NCBI GenBank assembly: GCA_031270565.1
Contig: JAISXJ010000090.1
Span: 1-9,378, forward strand
DNA: 9,378 nucleotides
Reading direction: 5' to 3'
Origin: Prevotellaceae bacterium
Lineage (GTDB): Bacteria; Bacteroidota; Bacteroidia; Bacteroidales; Paludibacteraceae
In this document: positions 1 through 7,758 of the stretch, one piece after another
Layout of the letters: each line of letters begins with the position of its first letter
Numbering within the stretch: the stretch's first letter is position 1
Made by a program: the position numbers and the translations under genes
Notes under the pieces: model-generated
The model's input: the letters and a program-made list of their open reading frames with translations, nothing else
Told to the model about the DNA's origin: nothing
Databases searched by the model: none

Positions 1-245
1 TAAACAATGTTTTGCGGTGTGAGCGGCGGGAATGTAGCGCAGCGGAATGACCAAAGGGAACACGGCAAAGACCGCTAAAAGGGTGGGGCAAAAAAACGAA
101 ACGAAACACGCAAAAACTGTGACAGCCCGATTAGCCCTCGCGACCCGCAGGCGAGCACAACAATCAGCGGCGGTTGCCCCCTTTTTAAAATAAATATATA
201 GATGATTGATATTCAATTTACTATATTTAATACAATAAGAATGCT

Positions 246-284
246 TGCCGTTAAATTGCCGATACGATGCCGTTATTGCCGATA
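246..284. repeat. Imperfect tandem duplication
   Basis: Two adjacent units begin TGCCGTT and end ATTGCCGATA: 246-264 and 268-284. They differ by two bases of internal length. Only two copies are present, so this is probably a local slippage or duplication trace; no function can be assigned. Confidence 0.55.
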
Positions 285-376
285 AAAGCAACCCCCATTA
301 TTTTCCCTAAATTTTACACAAATGAAGATTTGAGAATTTTAGCGGTATAAATCATTTATTACAGTGCCTCCGCACA

Positions 377-439
377 ATTTTCGTGCAAACGAGAGCATAG
401 TCAAAATTTTTTTTGACTATGCCGAGTGCAGCCGAAAAT
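377..439. repeat. Large hairpin (inverted repeat)
   Basis: A perfect 12-bp inverted repeat, GCATAGTCAAAA at 395-406 and its complement at 411-422, encloses a TTTT loop. The arms continue outward imperfectly: ATTTTCG (377-383) pairs with CGAAAAT (433-439), and TGCA (384-387) with TGCA (427-430). About 23 base pairs form in 63 bases. No T-run follows the stem on either strand, so it does not look like an ordinary terminator. It could be a solo palindromic repeat, a remnant of a miniature mobile element, or a structured RNA. The structure is plain in the sequence; its role is unknown. Confidence 0.7.
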
Positions 440-887
440 CTTGTCAAAAAAACAACGCAGGTAAAGCGGTATTCGTCAATCGCTCCCTTTGTTTCACAAA
501 AACATAGCAACAATGGTAAAACAAGCGGCTTAAAAAAAATCTCCACCTTTCAGGTAGTATTTTTTGCCGCCCTTGTTGCTACCGCCGCCACACTCCGCCG
601 TTGCACTCCGGCTCACTCCGCTACGCTTCGTTAGGTACTCACAGCGGGCGTATCGGCTTGTTTTGTTTCACACGGTCGCTCATTCCTCATTCGCGGCTAC
701 TCTTGCCCCCTTAAACCCCAACACGGCTCGCGCCTCTCCACTTCAATGACGATATTAAACTTTTTCAACATAAAATTAATAGAAGACCAAGAGAGTTACT
801 TAACTTTGACGCGCCTAAAGAAGGCTTTTATAAAAAAGTTGCATTGGTTACTTGAATCTGCGTTTTAGAAAAAAAGACTAAAACAGA

Positions 888-917
888 TTGCTGTCCGGAT
901 ATAAAGTATTATCTTCG
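888..917 (+). promoter_or_regulatory. Bacteroidota-type promoter for the M16 peptidase gene
   Basis: A -33 element TTG (888-890) and a -7 element TATCTTCG (910-917) are separated by exactly 19 bases, matching the TTG-N19-TAnnTTTG form used by the primary sigma factor of Bacteroidota. Transcription should start near 922-926, giving a leader of about 120 bases before the ATG at 1045. Confidence 0.75.
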
Positions 918-941
918 CAGCCTGTTTTGATTGATGCTGTT

Positions 942-967
942 CAGGGGATAATTTCCACCTGTTTTTT
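942..967 (+). terminator. Terminator-like hairpin in the peptidase leader (possible attenuator)
   Basis: CAGGGGA (942-948) can pair with TTCC-a-CCTG (954-961, one bulged A at 957) around a five-base loop, followed directly by six Ts (962-967). It lies between the predicted transcription start and the peptidase start codon, so it would stop transcripts early if it works. CCTG at 921-924 could compete for CAGG at 942-945, which would give an alternative fold. The stem is only seven pairs, so a chance structure is possible. Confidence 0.35.
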
Positions 968-1044
968 GGTCATTTATCGGAATCTTTATAATTTTAAAAA
1001 TCTTATATTCTAATTTTTTGTATCACTTTATTTTAACTCAAACT

Positions 1045-3984
1045 ATGAAAAAAATTTCTGTAATGTTGTTAGCCCTGATGGCAGTAACAACTACTCTGTT
1101 TGCACAAGGCGACCCAGCCCAGAAGTTGCAACAACTGACGTTAGACAACGGTCTAACGGTTTTTTTATGGGAAGATCGTGAAAGTCCCGATGTTTTCGGA
1201 CGTGTGGTAGTACGTGCCGGAGCTATTGACGAGCCGGCTGACTACACGGGCTTGGCGCACTATCTGGAACACATGCTCTTCAAGGGAACAACCACCATTG
1301 GCTCGCTTGACTGGGAAAAGGAAAAGCCGCTCTATGAAGAAATCATCAAGCTGTATGATGAATATTCTGTGGCAACCGACCCTGCAAAGCGCGATGAACT
1401 GACCAAGAAAATTAATGAAAAATCAATGGAGGCGGCGCAATATACGGCTACCGACGATTTTTCAAATTTGATTGAAGGAATTGGCGGCGAAAACTTAAAC
1501 GCTTTCACAAGTTCTGACATGACGGCTTATCACAACTCTTTCCCCGGTCATCAGATGGAGAAATGGTTAGATATCTATTCCGAACGTCTGATTAATCCCG
1601 TCTTCCGTTCTTTTCAGGCGGAGTTGGAGAATGTGTTTGAGGAGTATAATATGTATCAGGATATGATCCAAACACACCAGAGAGAATTTATATCCGCTCA
1701 CATATACGAGGGACATCCATACAGTCACGATGTAATCGGGTTGCCGGAACATCTTAAAAATCCTAACCTCAGTCACCTCATTGAGTTCTATAACAAATGG
1801 TATGTGCCCGGCAATATGGCGCTGATTCTGGTTGGAAACTTCGATTCGGAGACCACCATTCCGCTTATTAAAGCAAAATTCGGTCGCTTGCCGAAAAAGG
1901 AAGTTCCTGCCCGTGAAAAATTCACCGTTGTCAAAAAAACCGGTAATCAAAAATTTACGGCAAAGGTGGGAGATTATCCGCTTATACAGTGGATATACGA
2001 CGGCGTCAAAAAAGGCGATAAGGACGAATTGTTGCTTGATTTCTCCCTCTCACTGCTCAATAACAGCCATTCGACGGGTTTATTAGACAAATTAATGCTG
2101 GATGGTCAGATTATGGCTGCCGGCGCTTACAGCGATTGCAGTCGCGATTTAGGTAAAATTATGATTCTCTGCGTGCCCTATTTTGACATCAGTCAGCGTC
2201 GTTTTGAATCGGACAATGCTACCGAAAGAATCCTTTTACGTGAAGTAGAAAAGCTGAAAAACGGAAACATTCCCCAGTGGCTCTTCAACTCGGTAAAGAC
2301 CCAGTATTTGCAGGAATGTAAGACCACGCTGGAATCGTCAGCTTCAATTGGCAACATTCTGACATACGCCTACGCTTACAATGAACCGGTTTCCAACTAT
2401 CTGGAAATGGAAAAACGAATCAAAGAAATTACCATTGAGGATGTTCAGCGCGTAATGGCTCAATATCTCAGTGGCGACCGCATTACGATTTCTTTTTCTG
2501 AGGGAGATCCGAAGAAGAACAAACTCAAAAAACCTGCCATCAAACCGCTTGAGCCTCCCAAAAACGTTGAAACGGTGTATGCAAAATATCTGAAAACGCT
2601 CCCGTCGGGAACACCGGAAGAGAAATACAACAATTTTGCCGATGTTAAAAAAGAACGGCTCTATGAAGGTGTAAATCTTTTCTGCACAGAGAATAAAAAG
2701 AACGACGTCTTTTCGTTGACGCTCAGATACGGTGTTGGTACGGAGAAGATGCCCAAGCTCGAATATGCCGCTCAACTGCTTAATACGGCTGGTATAATGC
2801 CCGATAAGACCGCACAGGATCTGCGTCGTGAGTTCAGCAAACTGGGAGCTGCCTGTGGTTATGGCGTTGACGAAAGTTATTTCTACATTCAGGTAGTTGG
2901 CGATGAAAAAAACCTCGAAGAAGTCTGCAAGTTAATGACACGTCAGACGCTTCTGCCGAAACTGGATAATCGTCAGATAGAATCGGTGCTTGGCGGGGAA
3001 ATTAACTCCCGTATGAGAGAGAAAAAGAACACAAATGTACAGGTGTCGGCGCTGATGGAATACATTCTTTACAAGGATAAATCACACTACATCGACCGTA
3101 TTCCTATCGAAGACCTCTATAAAGCGAGCGTGGTTGGCGATGTGGTGAATCAAACTTACCTTCTGACGAACACCGAATTGACCACCACCATTCAGGAGGC
3201 AACCTCATACGCTGTTGATATTCATTTTGTCGGCAAAACACCTGCCGATCAGGTAGCTACCATTATGAGAGCCAACACGCCTATTAAGGAGGACATCAAA
3301 AAGAGCGAATCGCCCTTTGAGCGCGACAAAATTACATACGAAAAGTCCGCCATCTATTTCCTGCCCAATTCGGACATACAGCAAGCCAAGGTCTATTTCT
3401 ATTTCAATGGCGAGCCGTTCACTATTGAAGACGAAGTTGATTATGATGCGTTTAACCAGTATTTCAGCGGCGGATTCAGCGGTTTGGTGATGAACGAAAT
3501 TCGCGAAAAACGTTCTATGGCTTACACCGCCTATGGACGTGCCTCCACGCCGTCCATTCCGAACAAGAAAGGTTATTTTATCGGATACATCGGAACGCAA
3601 TCGGACAAAGTGGCTGATGCAGTGGATGTATATATGGATTTGTTGACCAATATGCCTCTCTATCCGGAGCGTTTGGAGAATATCAAAGTCTATCTGAAAC
3701 AGTCGGCTTTGACCGCAAAACCCTCTTTCCGTACTAAAAGTCGTGCGTTCGATTTGTGGGAAAGTATGGGCTACAAGGACGACCCAGCCAAGGTGAACAT
3801 GCCCAAAATTGAGGGATTGTCTTTTGACCAAATCACCCAATTCTATAACGACCGCATCAAGGGCAAACCTGTAGTTGTGGTTATCATAGGAGACCCCAAA
3901 ACCATTAATCTCAAACAGATTGAATCAAAATGGGGTAAAATCACCAAGATGAGCGTCGGAAAACTCTTTAAAGGCGGTATCTAA
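1045..3984 (+). CDS. Secreted M16 (pitrilysin/insulinase) family zinc metallopeptidase
   Basis: The 979-residue product begins with a signal peptide (MKK, hydrophobic core, likely cleavage after LFA at residue 20), so it acts in the periplasm or outside the cell. There is no lipobox Cys. The inverted zinc motif HYLEH is at residues 72-76 (H72 and H76 as ligands, E75 as catalytic base). An ELENVFEE segment (193-200) should hold the third zinc ligand. Between them sits a charged helical insertion (about 88-135), making the spacing longer than in compact M16 enzymes. The protein has the double-length architecture of the family: an N-terminal catalytic half with its M16_C-like part around 340, and a second half without HxxEH carrying the typical NEIREKRSMAY motif at 817-827. 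Substrate preference cannot be read from sequence; the family degrades peptides in an enclosed chamber. ATG at 1045 is chosen over an in-frame TTG at 1018 because it starts the signal peptide exactly. No Shine-Dalgarno sequence is seen. It appears monocistronic, between its own promoter and terminator. Confidence 0.93.
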   Translation: MKKISVMLLALMAVTTTLFAQGDPAQKLQQLTLDNGLTVFLWEDRESPDVFGRVVVRAGAIDEPADYTGLAHYLEHMLFKGTTTIGSLDWEKEKPLYEEIIKLYDEYSVATDPAKRDELTKKINEKSMEAAQYTATDDFSNLIEGIGGENLNAFTSSDMTAYHNSFPGHQMEKWLDIYSERLINPVFRSFQAELENVFEEYNMYQDMIQTHQREFISAHIYEGHPYSHDVIGLPEHLKNPNLSHLIEFYNKWYVPGNMALILVGNFDSETTIPLIKAKFGRLPKKEVPAREKFTVVKKTGNQKFTAKVGDYPLIQWIYDGVKKGDKDELLLDFSLSLLNNSHSTGLLDKLMLDGQIMAAGAYSDCSRDLGKIMILCVPYFDISQRRFESDNATERILLREVEKLKNGNIPQWLFNSVKTQYLQECKTTLESSASIGNILTYAYAYNEPVSNYLEMEKRIKEITIEDVQRVMAQYLSGDRITISFSEGDPKKNKLKKPAIKPLEPPKNVETVYAKYLKTLPSGTPEEKYNNFADVKKERLYEGVNLFCTENKKNDVFSLTLRYGVGTEKMPKLEYAAQLLNTAGIMPDKTAQDLRREFSKLGAACGYGVDESYFYIQVVGDEKNLEEVCKLMTRQTLLPKLDNRQIESVLGGEINSRMREKKNTNVQVSALMEYILYKDKSHYIDRIPIEDLYKASVVGDVVNQTYLLTNTELTTTIQEATSYAVDIHFVGKTPADQVATIMRANTPIKEDIKKSESPFERDKITYEKSAIYFLPNSDIQQAKVYFYFNGEPFTIEDEVDYDAFNQYFSGGFSGLVMNEIREKRSMAYTAYGRASTPSIPNKKGYFIGYIGTQSDKVADAVDVYMDLLTNMPLYPERLENIKVYLKQSALTAKPSFRTKSRAFDLWESMGYKDDPAKVNMPKIEGLSFDQITQFYNDRIKGKPVVVVIIGDPKTINLKQIESKWGKITKMSVGKLFKGGI

Positions 3985-3999
3985 GCAGCCTTGCCCTGT

Positions 4000-4031
4000 A
4001 ATAAAAAAGCCCCTCACGGGGCTTTTTTATT
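4000..4031 (+). terminator. Intrinsic terminator of the M16 peptidase gene
   Basis: A perfect 14-bp inverted repeat, core AAAAAAGCCCC / GGGGCTTTTTT with loop TCAC (4014-4017), lies 15 bases after the stop codon. The GC core with flanking A and T tracts is symmetric, so it could also stop transcripts arriving from the minus strand. Confidence 0.92.
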
Positions 4032-4130
4032 AGGTTGTATCCCGACGGAATGTTGCACAGGAAGAACGGCTATTGCTTTTTGTCTCTTTCCTGCCTGAAT
4101 CGAAGTAACAGATGTGTGTATAAACATAGA

Positions 4131-4161
4131 AAGCCCTGTCATTTATTAATTGACAGAGCTT
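4131..4161 (-). terminator. Terminator of the tRNA-Glu/rpsT unit
   Basis: The arms at 4131-4141 and 4151-4161 form an 11-bp stem with a nine-base loop, 21 bases beyond the rpsT stop. The one imperfect pair (4135/4157) is a U-G wobble in minus-strand RNA but a C-A mismatch in plus-strand RNA, which supports a minus-strand function. The trailing tract (CTTTCTATG) is only moderately U-rich. Confidence 0.65.
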
Positions 4162-4182
4162 CATTTCTAAAAAATGAATTCT

Positions 4183-4437
4183 TTAACCCAGTTTATTTAC
4201 ATGCAAGGCGAGCTTTGATTTGAGATTGCTTGCCTTGTTCTTGTGGATAATGTGACGTTTTGCCAACTTGTCCAGCATCCCCGATACTTTCGGGAATAAC
4301 TCCTGTGCAACGGTTAACTCTGAGGTTGCCCGCAACAGACGGACAGCATTACGCGCTGTTTTAGCATAATATTTATTATGCAATCTACGCTTTTGAATCT
4401 GACGAATTCTTTTAAGAGATGATTTGTGATTTGCCAT
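4183..4437 (-). CDS. rpsT: 30S ribosomal protein S20
   Basis: The 84-residue basic protein begins MANHKSSLKRIRQIQKR and continues with Lys/Arg-rich amphipathic helices, the usual length and composition of bacterial S20. S20 binds 16S rRNA early in assembly of the small subunit. The MANHKSS start is the family's standard N terminus, so the ATG at 4437 is secure although no Shine-Dalgarno sequence is visible. It lies 30 bases downstream of tRNA-Glu on the same strand with no promoter box between them, so the two are probably transcribed together from the promoter at 4575-4604. Confidence 0.97.
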   Translation of the reverse strand: MANHKSSLKRIRQIQKRRLHNKYYAKTARNAVRLLRATSELTVAQELFPKVSGMLDKLAKRHIIHKNKASNLKSKLALHVNKLG

Positions 4438-4467
4438 TATAACATCTTTTTATCTATTTACGTTGTG

Positions 4468-4539
4468 TAGCCCATAGGGGAATCGAACCCCTCTTTCCAG
4501 AATGAAAATCTGATGTCCTAACCGATAGACGAATGGGCC
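4468..4539 (-). tRNA. tRNA-Glu (anticodon TTC)
   Basis: The minus strand folds into a complete 72-base cloverleaf. The acceptor arms GGCCCAT and ATGGGCT pair with one terminal G-U. The D arm contains GGTTAGGA, the anticodon stem TCAGA/TCTGG encloses the loop TTTTCAT (anticodon TTC), and the T loop is TTCGATT. The discriminator is A. The next bases are CAC, so CCA must be added after transcription. It is the first gene of the tRNA-Glu/rpsT unit. Confidence 0.96.
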
Positions 4540-4574
4540 TTGTTATCGGGCAGACCAGCCCTTATTTGCGGGTG

Positions 4575-4604
4575 CAAAGATACTGCCATTTTCTAATTCA
4601 CAAA
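4575..4604 (-). promoter_or_regulatory. Promoter of the tRNA-Glu/rpsT unit
   Basis: Read on the minus strand, TTTG (4604-4601) is followed after 18 bases by TATCTTTG (4582-4575), an almost ideal Bacteroidota promoter. The predicted start, near 4563-4570, leaves about 25-30 bases of leader before the tRNA. Confidence 0.75.
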
Positions 4605-4657
4605 ATATATTTGCGCATTTTTTTCAAAATATTTTTTTTGCGCCTGTAAATGAAATG

Positions 4658-4682
4658 TTTGACAGTGTATTTTGTTGTCAAA
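4658..4682 (-). terminator. Weak candidate terminator after the receiver/ATP-grasp gene
   Basis: A 7-bp inverted repeat, TTTGACA (4658-4664) with TGTCAAA (4676-4682) around an 11-base loop, lies about 90 bases past the minus-strand stop. It is AT-rich and followed by only scattered Us on the minus strand. It is the best hairpin I find between the stop at 4772 and the next minus-strand promoter, but it may not function as a terminator. Confidence 0.25.
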
Positions 4683-4771
4683 AGACAGTAAAAATGTTCC
4701 TGAGTTAGGGTTGTATGCCGTTACCGTGCAAGAATTACACCATTTTTTCGACCACATCAAGCAACTTTTTA

Positions 4772-7732
4772 TCACAAATCAACAGGTTTCAAAACAACGC
4801 CACAGCCTTTTTTACCGTCAATCTTTATCACTAAAGGAGCGTTAAAACGAATATGACGAATAAATTCCGTTTCATAATGAGCAGGTTGCGCATCCAGATA
4901 AACATTATCGAAAAAGCCCTGTTCTATAAAAGGATTCACCGTAAAATAACCTGCGCCGAGTGAGGTGAGATTCTGAAAAAAATGCGTTCCCTGACTGGGA
5001 TCAATGCGATAATTGTCCAAACCGCACTCAACAATCACCCTTGCCGACGCTATTTGCGTCCACTTGACAGGTATTCCCAACCAGTGGTCAGACGACCCCC
5101 AACGTCCGGGACCAACCAGTATATAACAACGGTTCTCTGCCGCCAGACGTTGGTTAACTGCCTCTATCTGATCGGCTATCTGAGGATTGTACGCTGCGTT
5201 AAAGCCGTCGGACTTCACATAAACTATATCAAAAACATCGTCTATAATACCATGTCCAAGTACATTCGGAGAAGATATGACGGTGTGTTGCCTGTCTATG
5301 AGGTCGATTGGTTCTTGCAGCGATAAATTGGTATCAACTATCGGGCGAATCTGTAACAGAAAAAAACGATGCTGTTTCCGTTTGGGGTCAATGTTAACGG
5401 CAAATTCTATCTCTATGGGACGTCCCATCTCCTGCTGACCAATGGTAAGCACACGGTCTAATATCTGTGCGAGCGGCATAATATCGTGTTTGAGGATGTT
5501 GGCAAAGGTAATCACCTTTCGTCCTTTGGCGAGATGGTCAATCAGCGAATGATTGGATACATCCAGCGTAGATGCTATAAACTGCAAAGCGCCATCGGCT
5601 TCTGCCGCTTCGATGTCGAGCGTAACCAGATTGAAGCCGTCATTGAGTTCCGGCATAAAATGGCGACAAGTGAGATCGAAAGCATCAAAAGTGGTTTGTG
5701 TTTCACTCAGAGCCAGCTTAATGGTGCTTGTTTGAAGAGCCTTATGCGGATATTTAGGAGAAAAACGCAACGAAACACCTCCCTCTACAATGTGTCTGCC
5801 CAACCCCAGAGCGATGGAAACAATGCCGTCTTCGGGCTGCTCCGCGCCCAGCGGATAAAAGTTAAGTGAACGGGCAACTCCCGAAAACGAAGGATAGTAG
5901 CGTGTCCCACGTATCTCACCAACTACCTCCTGAAGTACCACAGCCATTTTTTCGTTATCAATAATATTCTGCGTAGCAGCCATATAGGTTTTGCTGTTGT
6001 GAAAATAGACCGATGCATACACCGCTTTGATAGCCGACGCAAGCATATCAACCGTATGCGCCGGATCTTTAATATCATTAGGCACCATATAGGTAGAATA
6101 AACCCCTGCGAATGGCTGATATTGCGAATCTTCCAACAAACTTGACGACCGTACGGCAACAGGCGCCTGCGAGGTCTGTATAAAAGTGGCGATGTCCAGC
6201 ATCAACCGTTCCGGCAGCGGCTTTTCCAGAAAGGCAAGAAGTATGACATGGTCGTCTTCATCGCTCAAGCCGATGTCAAACAGGTTGTTCGTTTCCATAA
6301 ATTCATCAAACAACTCCGTAGAAATAACCGCAGTACGGGGAATGGCAATTGTTGTATCTTCAAAGTCGAACTGCTCCTGATGCCGTTTGAGCGCCGCATT
6401 GAGAAACGCTAATCCCCGTCCCTTGCCGCCCAGTGCGCCATTGCCGATACGCGCAAAATTAGAATAAGTATCGAAACTATCTCGCCGAAACATCGCTACC
6501 ACTCCCTTGTTTTTTATTTGACGGTAGTTAACAATGGCATCAAAAATCACGCGACGAGCTTCGTCAATATCATTATTAATATTGTCAAGTGAAATCTGTT
6601 TCAAAAATTCAGCCAGAGGAAACATGGCGCGGGAATAAAGCCAGCGCGATATGTCATTGCGCGACACATGATAACGAAGCGAGGCGGCGGGGATGGTGTG
6701 GATATTATCCTGTAACTCTTTTAAATTATTAATCGCCAAAACCGGCGTATCGGTGACGGGATCACGAAAGACAAACGCTCCGAATCCCAAACCGACGGTA
6801 ATAACATATCGCAGTTCCTGATCAAGCGTTTTGGAGTTTTTATTCAGGAAAAAACAGCCAAACTCTTTCGACAACTCTCTGTTACTTGTCTCGGATGACT
6901 GCATTATCAGCGGCAAGTACGGGTCGCGTTCGCGAATGTACCGGCAAAGCGACATGCCGGATGACTGATTGACAACGCCGTCTTTTGGAAATTCGCCATC
7001 CGATATGACGCCTAATATATTGTTTGAATAGCCATTGTAGATGCTCAAAGCCTCCTCGTAGGTGCGGGCAAGCAACACTTTGGGGCGACCGCGCATGCGA
7101 AGCATCTGTTCGTGTTCGTTGAGCGCCTCCGTCATAAATGTGCGCGATTGCGTAAAGATAAATTTGTAGAGAGACGACAGATACGACGAATAGAAACGCG
7201 GCGAATCTTCAACCAGCAGAATAATCTGAGCCCCCACCGAGGCAACATCTTCGGCAACATTCATGCTGTCCTCAACGAGTTTGACTATCGCCAGCAACAA
7301 ATCGGCATTGCCGAGCCAGGTAAAGAAATAGTCAATCTGGGACAGATTTCCTCGCAACATCATCTCCGACACTTCACGCGAACAGATTGTTAATGCTACA
7401 ATTGGAATGTCCGGTTGGATGTTTTTTATCTCTTTGGCTTGTTCAAAGAGTTCCGGGCTGTCGGTGTTTGGCATCATCATCACAAGTTCATAATGCCGCG
7501 CAGAAAGTTGTTCTATGGCTTCTGCACAGGTTGCCACACGTGTAAAACGGGGTGGATAGCGCAGGTTAAGAGCGTGGTACTCGTAAAAAAGCTGTTCTTC
7601 GATACGCCCGTCTTCTTCGAGCATAAACGCATCATAATTGCTGGCTATCAGCAGTACATTGTAAATCCGATGCTGCATCATGTGCGCAAAGGAGGTGTCT
7701 TTAAAATACAGTTTTTTAATATTGGCAGGCAT
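4772..7732 (-). CDS. Receiver-domain / PEP-synthase-like ATP-grasp fusion protein
   Basis: The 986-residue cytoplasmic protein has no signal peptide or membrane segment. Residues about 22-150 look like a receiver fold without a phospho-acceptor Asp (LVMMMP where it should be). Residues 170-305 form a second, complete receiver: VEDS with D176, acceptor D245 in VISDGEFP, S279 and K298, plus an extra segment before D245. From about 420 comes the ATP-binding domain of the PEP synthase/pyruvate phosphate dikinase family: GGKGRG (435-440), VAVRSSS..EDS (525-536), FAGVYST (541-547), ALGLGRHIVEGG (641-652), EIEF (774-777) and LLQIRP (792-797). The swivelling phosphohistidine domain and PEP-binding barrel of true PEP synthases are absent. 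Instead there is a C-terminal domain with GPGRWGSSD (874-882) and RIDPSQGTHFFQNLTS (909-924). Start MPANIKK (ATG at 7732) is chosen because upstream codons overlap the divergent promoter and encode an unrelated hydrophobic stretch. A regulated phosphotransfer or sensing role is inference; substrate and partner are unknown. Confidence 0.88.
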   Translation of the reverse strand: MPANIKKLYFKDTSFAHMMQHRIYNVLLIASNYDAFMLEEDGRIEEQLFYEYHALNLRYPPRFTRVATCAEAIEQLSARHYELVMMMPNTDSPELFEQAKEIKNIQPDIPIVALTICSREVSEMMLRGNLSQIDYFFTWLGNADLLLAIVKLVEDSMNVAEDVASVGAQIILLVEDSPRFYSSYLSSLYKFIFTQSRTFMTEALNEHEQMLRMRGRPKVLLARTYEEALSIYNGYSNNILGVISDGEFPKDGVVNQSSGMSLCRYIRERDPYLPLIMQSSETSNRELSKEFGCFFLNKNSKTLDQELRYVITVGLGFGAFVFRDPVTDTPVLAINNLKELQDNIHTIPAASLRYHVSRNDISRWLYSRAMFPLAEFLKQISLDNINNDIDEARRVIFDAIVNYRQIKNKGVVAMFRRDSFDTYSNFARIGNGALGGKGRGLAFLNAALKRHQEQFDFEDTTIAIPRTAVISTELFDEFMETNNLFDIGLSDEDDHVILLAFLEKPLPERLMLDIATFIQTSQAPVAVRSSSLLEDSQYQPFAGVYSTYMVPNDIKDPAHTVDMLASAIKAVYASVYFHNSKTYMAATQNIIDNEKMAVVLQEVVGEIRGTRYYPSFSGVARSLNFYPLGAEQPEDGIVSIALGLGRHIVEGGVSLRFSPKYPHKALQTSTIKLALSETQTTFDAFDLTCRHFMPELNDGFNLVTLDIEAAEADGALQFIASTLDVSNHSLIDHLAKGRKVITFANILKHDIMPLAQILDRVLTIGQQEMGRPIEIEFAVNIDPKRKQHRFFLLQIRPIVDTNLSLQEPIDLIDRQHTVISSPNVLGHGIIDDVFDIVYVKSDGFNAAYNPQIADQIEAVNQRLAAENRCYILVGPGRWGSSDHWLGIPVKWTQIASARVIVECGLDNYRIDPSQGTHFFQNLTSLGAGYFTVNPFIEQGFFDNVYLDAQPAHYETEFIRHIRFNAPLVIKIDGKKGCGVVLKPVDL

Positions 7733-7758
7733 AATGTTACAGCAGTTTTTTGGGTGCG

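Larger units (their letters stand above)
1..880. other. Gene-free left flank
   Basis: I see no credible gene here. Possible reading frames are short, lack family resemblance and run through hairpins. Base composition is patchy: GC-rich islands at about 1-180 and 560-735 lie in strongly AT-rich sequence. The islands share the word TTGCCCCCTT (174-183 and 703-712), each preceded within 2-5 bases by GCGGC, which suggests decayed copies of a dispersed non-coding element. The first island also carries an internal imperfect duplication of an AGCG..GGAATG unit (about 23-50). A hairpin (377-439) and a degenerate tandem repeat (246-284) are listed separately. No tRNA or rRNA is visible. Confidence 0.6.

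Noticed and set aside
137..155. CTCGC/GCGAG inverted repeat in the left island
   Set aside because: Only five pairs with a nine-base loop in GC-rich sequence; expected by chance.
352..749. Three small frames in the left flank (352-546 minus, 413-634 plus, 564-749 plus)
   Set aside because: Two pass through the large hairpin, and all have low-complexity or atypical composition, no promoter and no recognisable family.
1018..1044. TTG start 27 bases upstream of the M16 peptidase ATG
   Set aside because: It would put nine extra residues before a perfect signal peptide; the ATG at 1045 gives the expected MKK start.
3205..3840. 211-residue minus-strand frame inside the M16 peptidase gene
   Set aside because: It is the antisense shadow of a well-supported gene; it has no promoter or family resemblance.
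4035..4223. 62-residue plus-strand frame between the peptidase terminator and rpsT
   Set aside because: It runs through the rpsT terminator hairpin into the rpsT 3' end on the opposite strand, with no promoter and no family features.
4593..4775. Small minus-strand frame just after the receiver/ATP-grasp gene, and a shifted frame reading KKLLDVVEKMV at the stop
   Set aside because: I considered a frameshifted C terminus. However, the annotated end (VVLKPVDL) looks complete, the extension is only about a dozen residues, and the small frame has no start signal.
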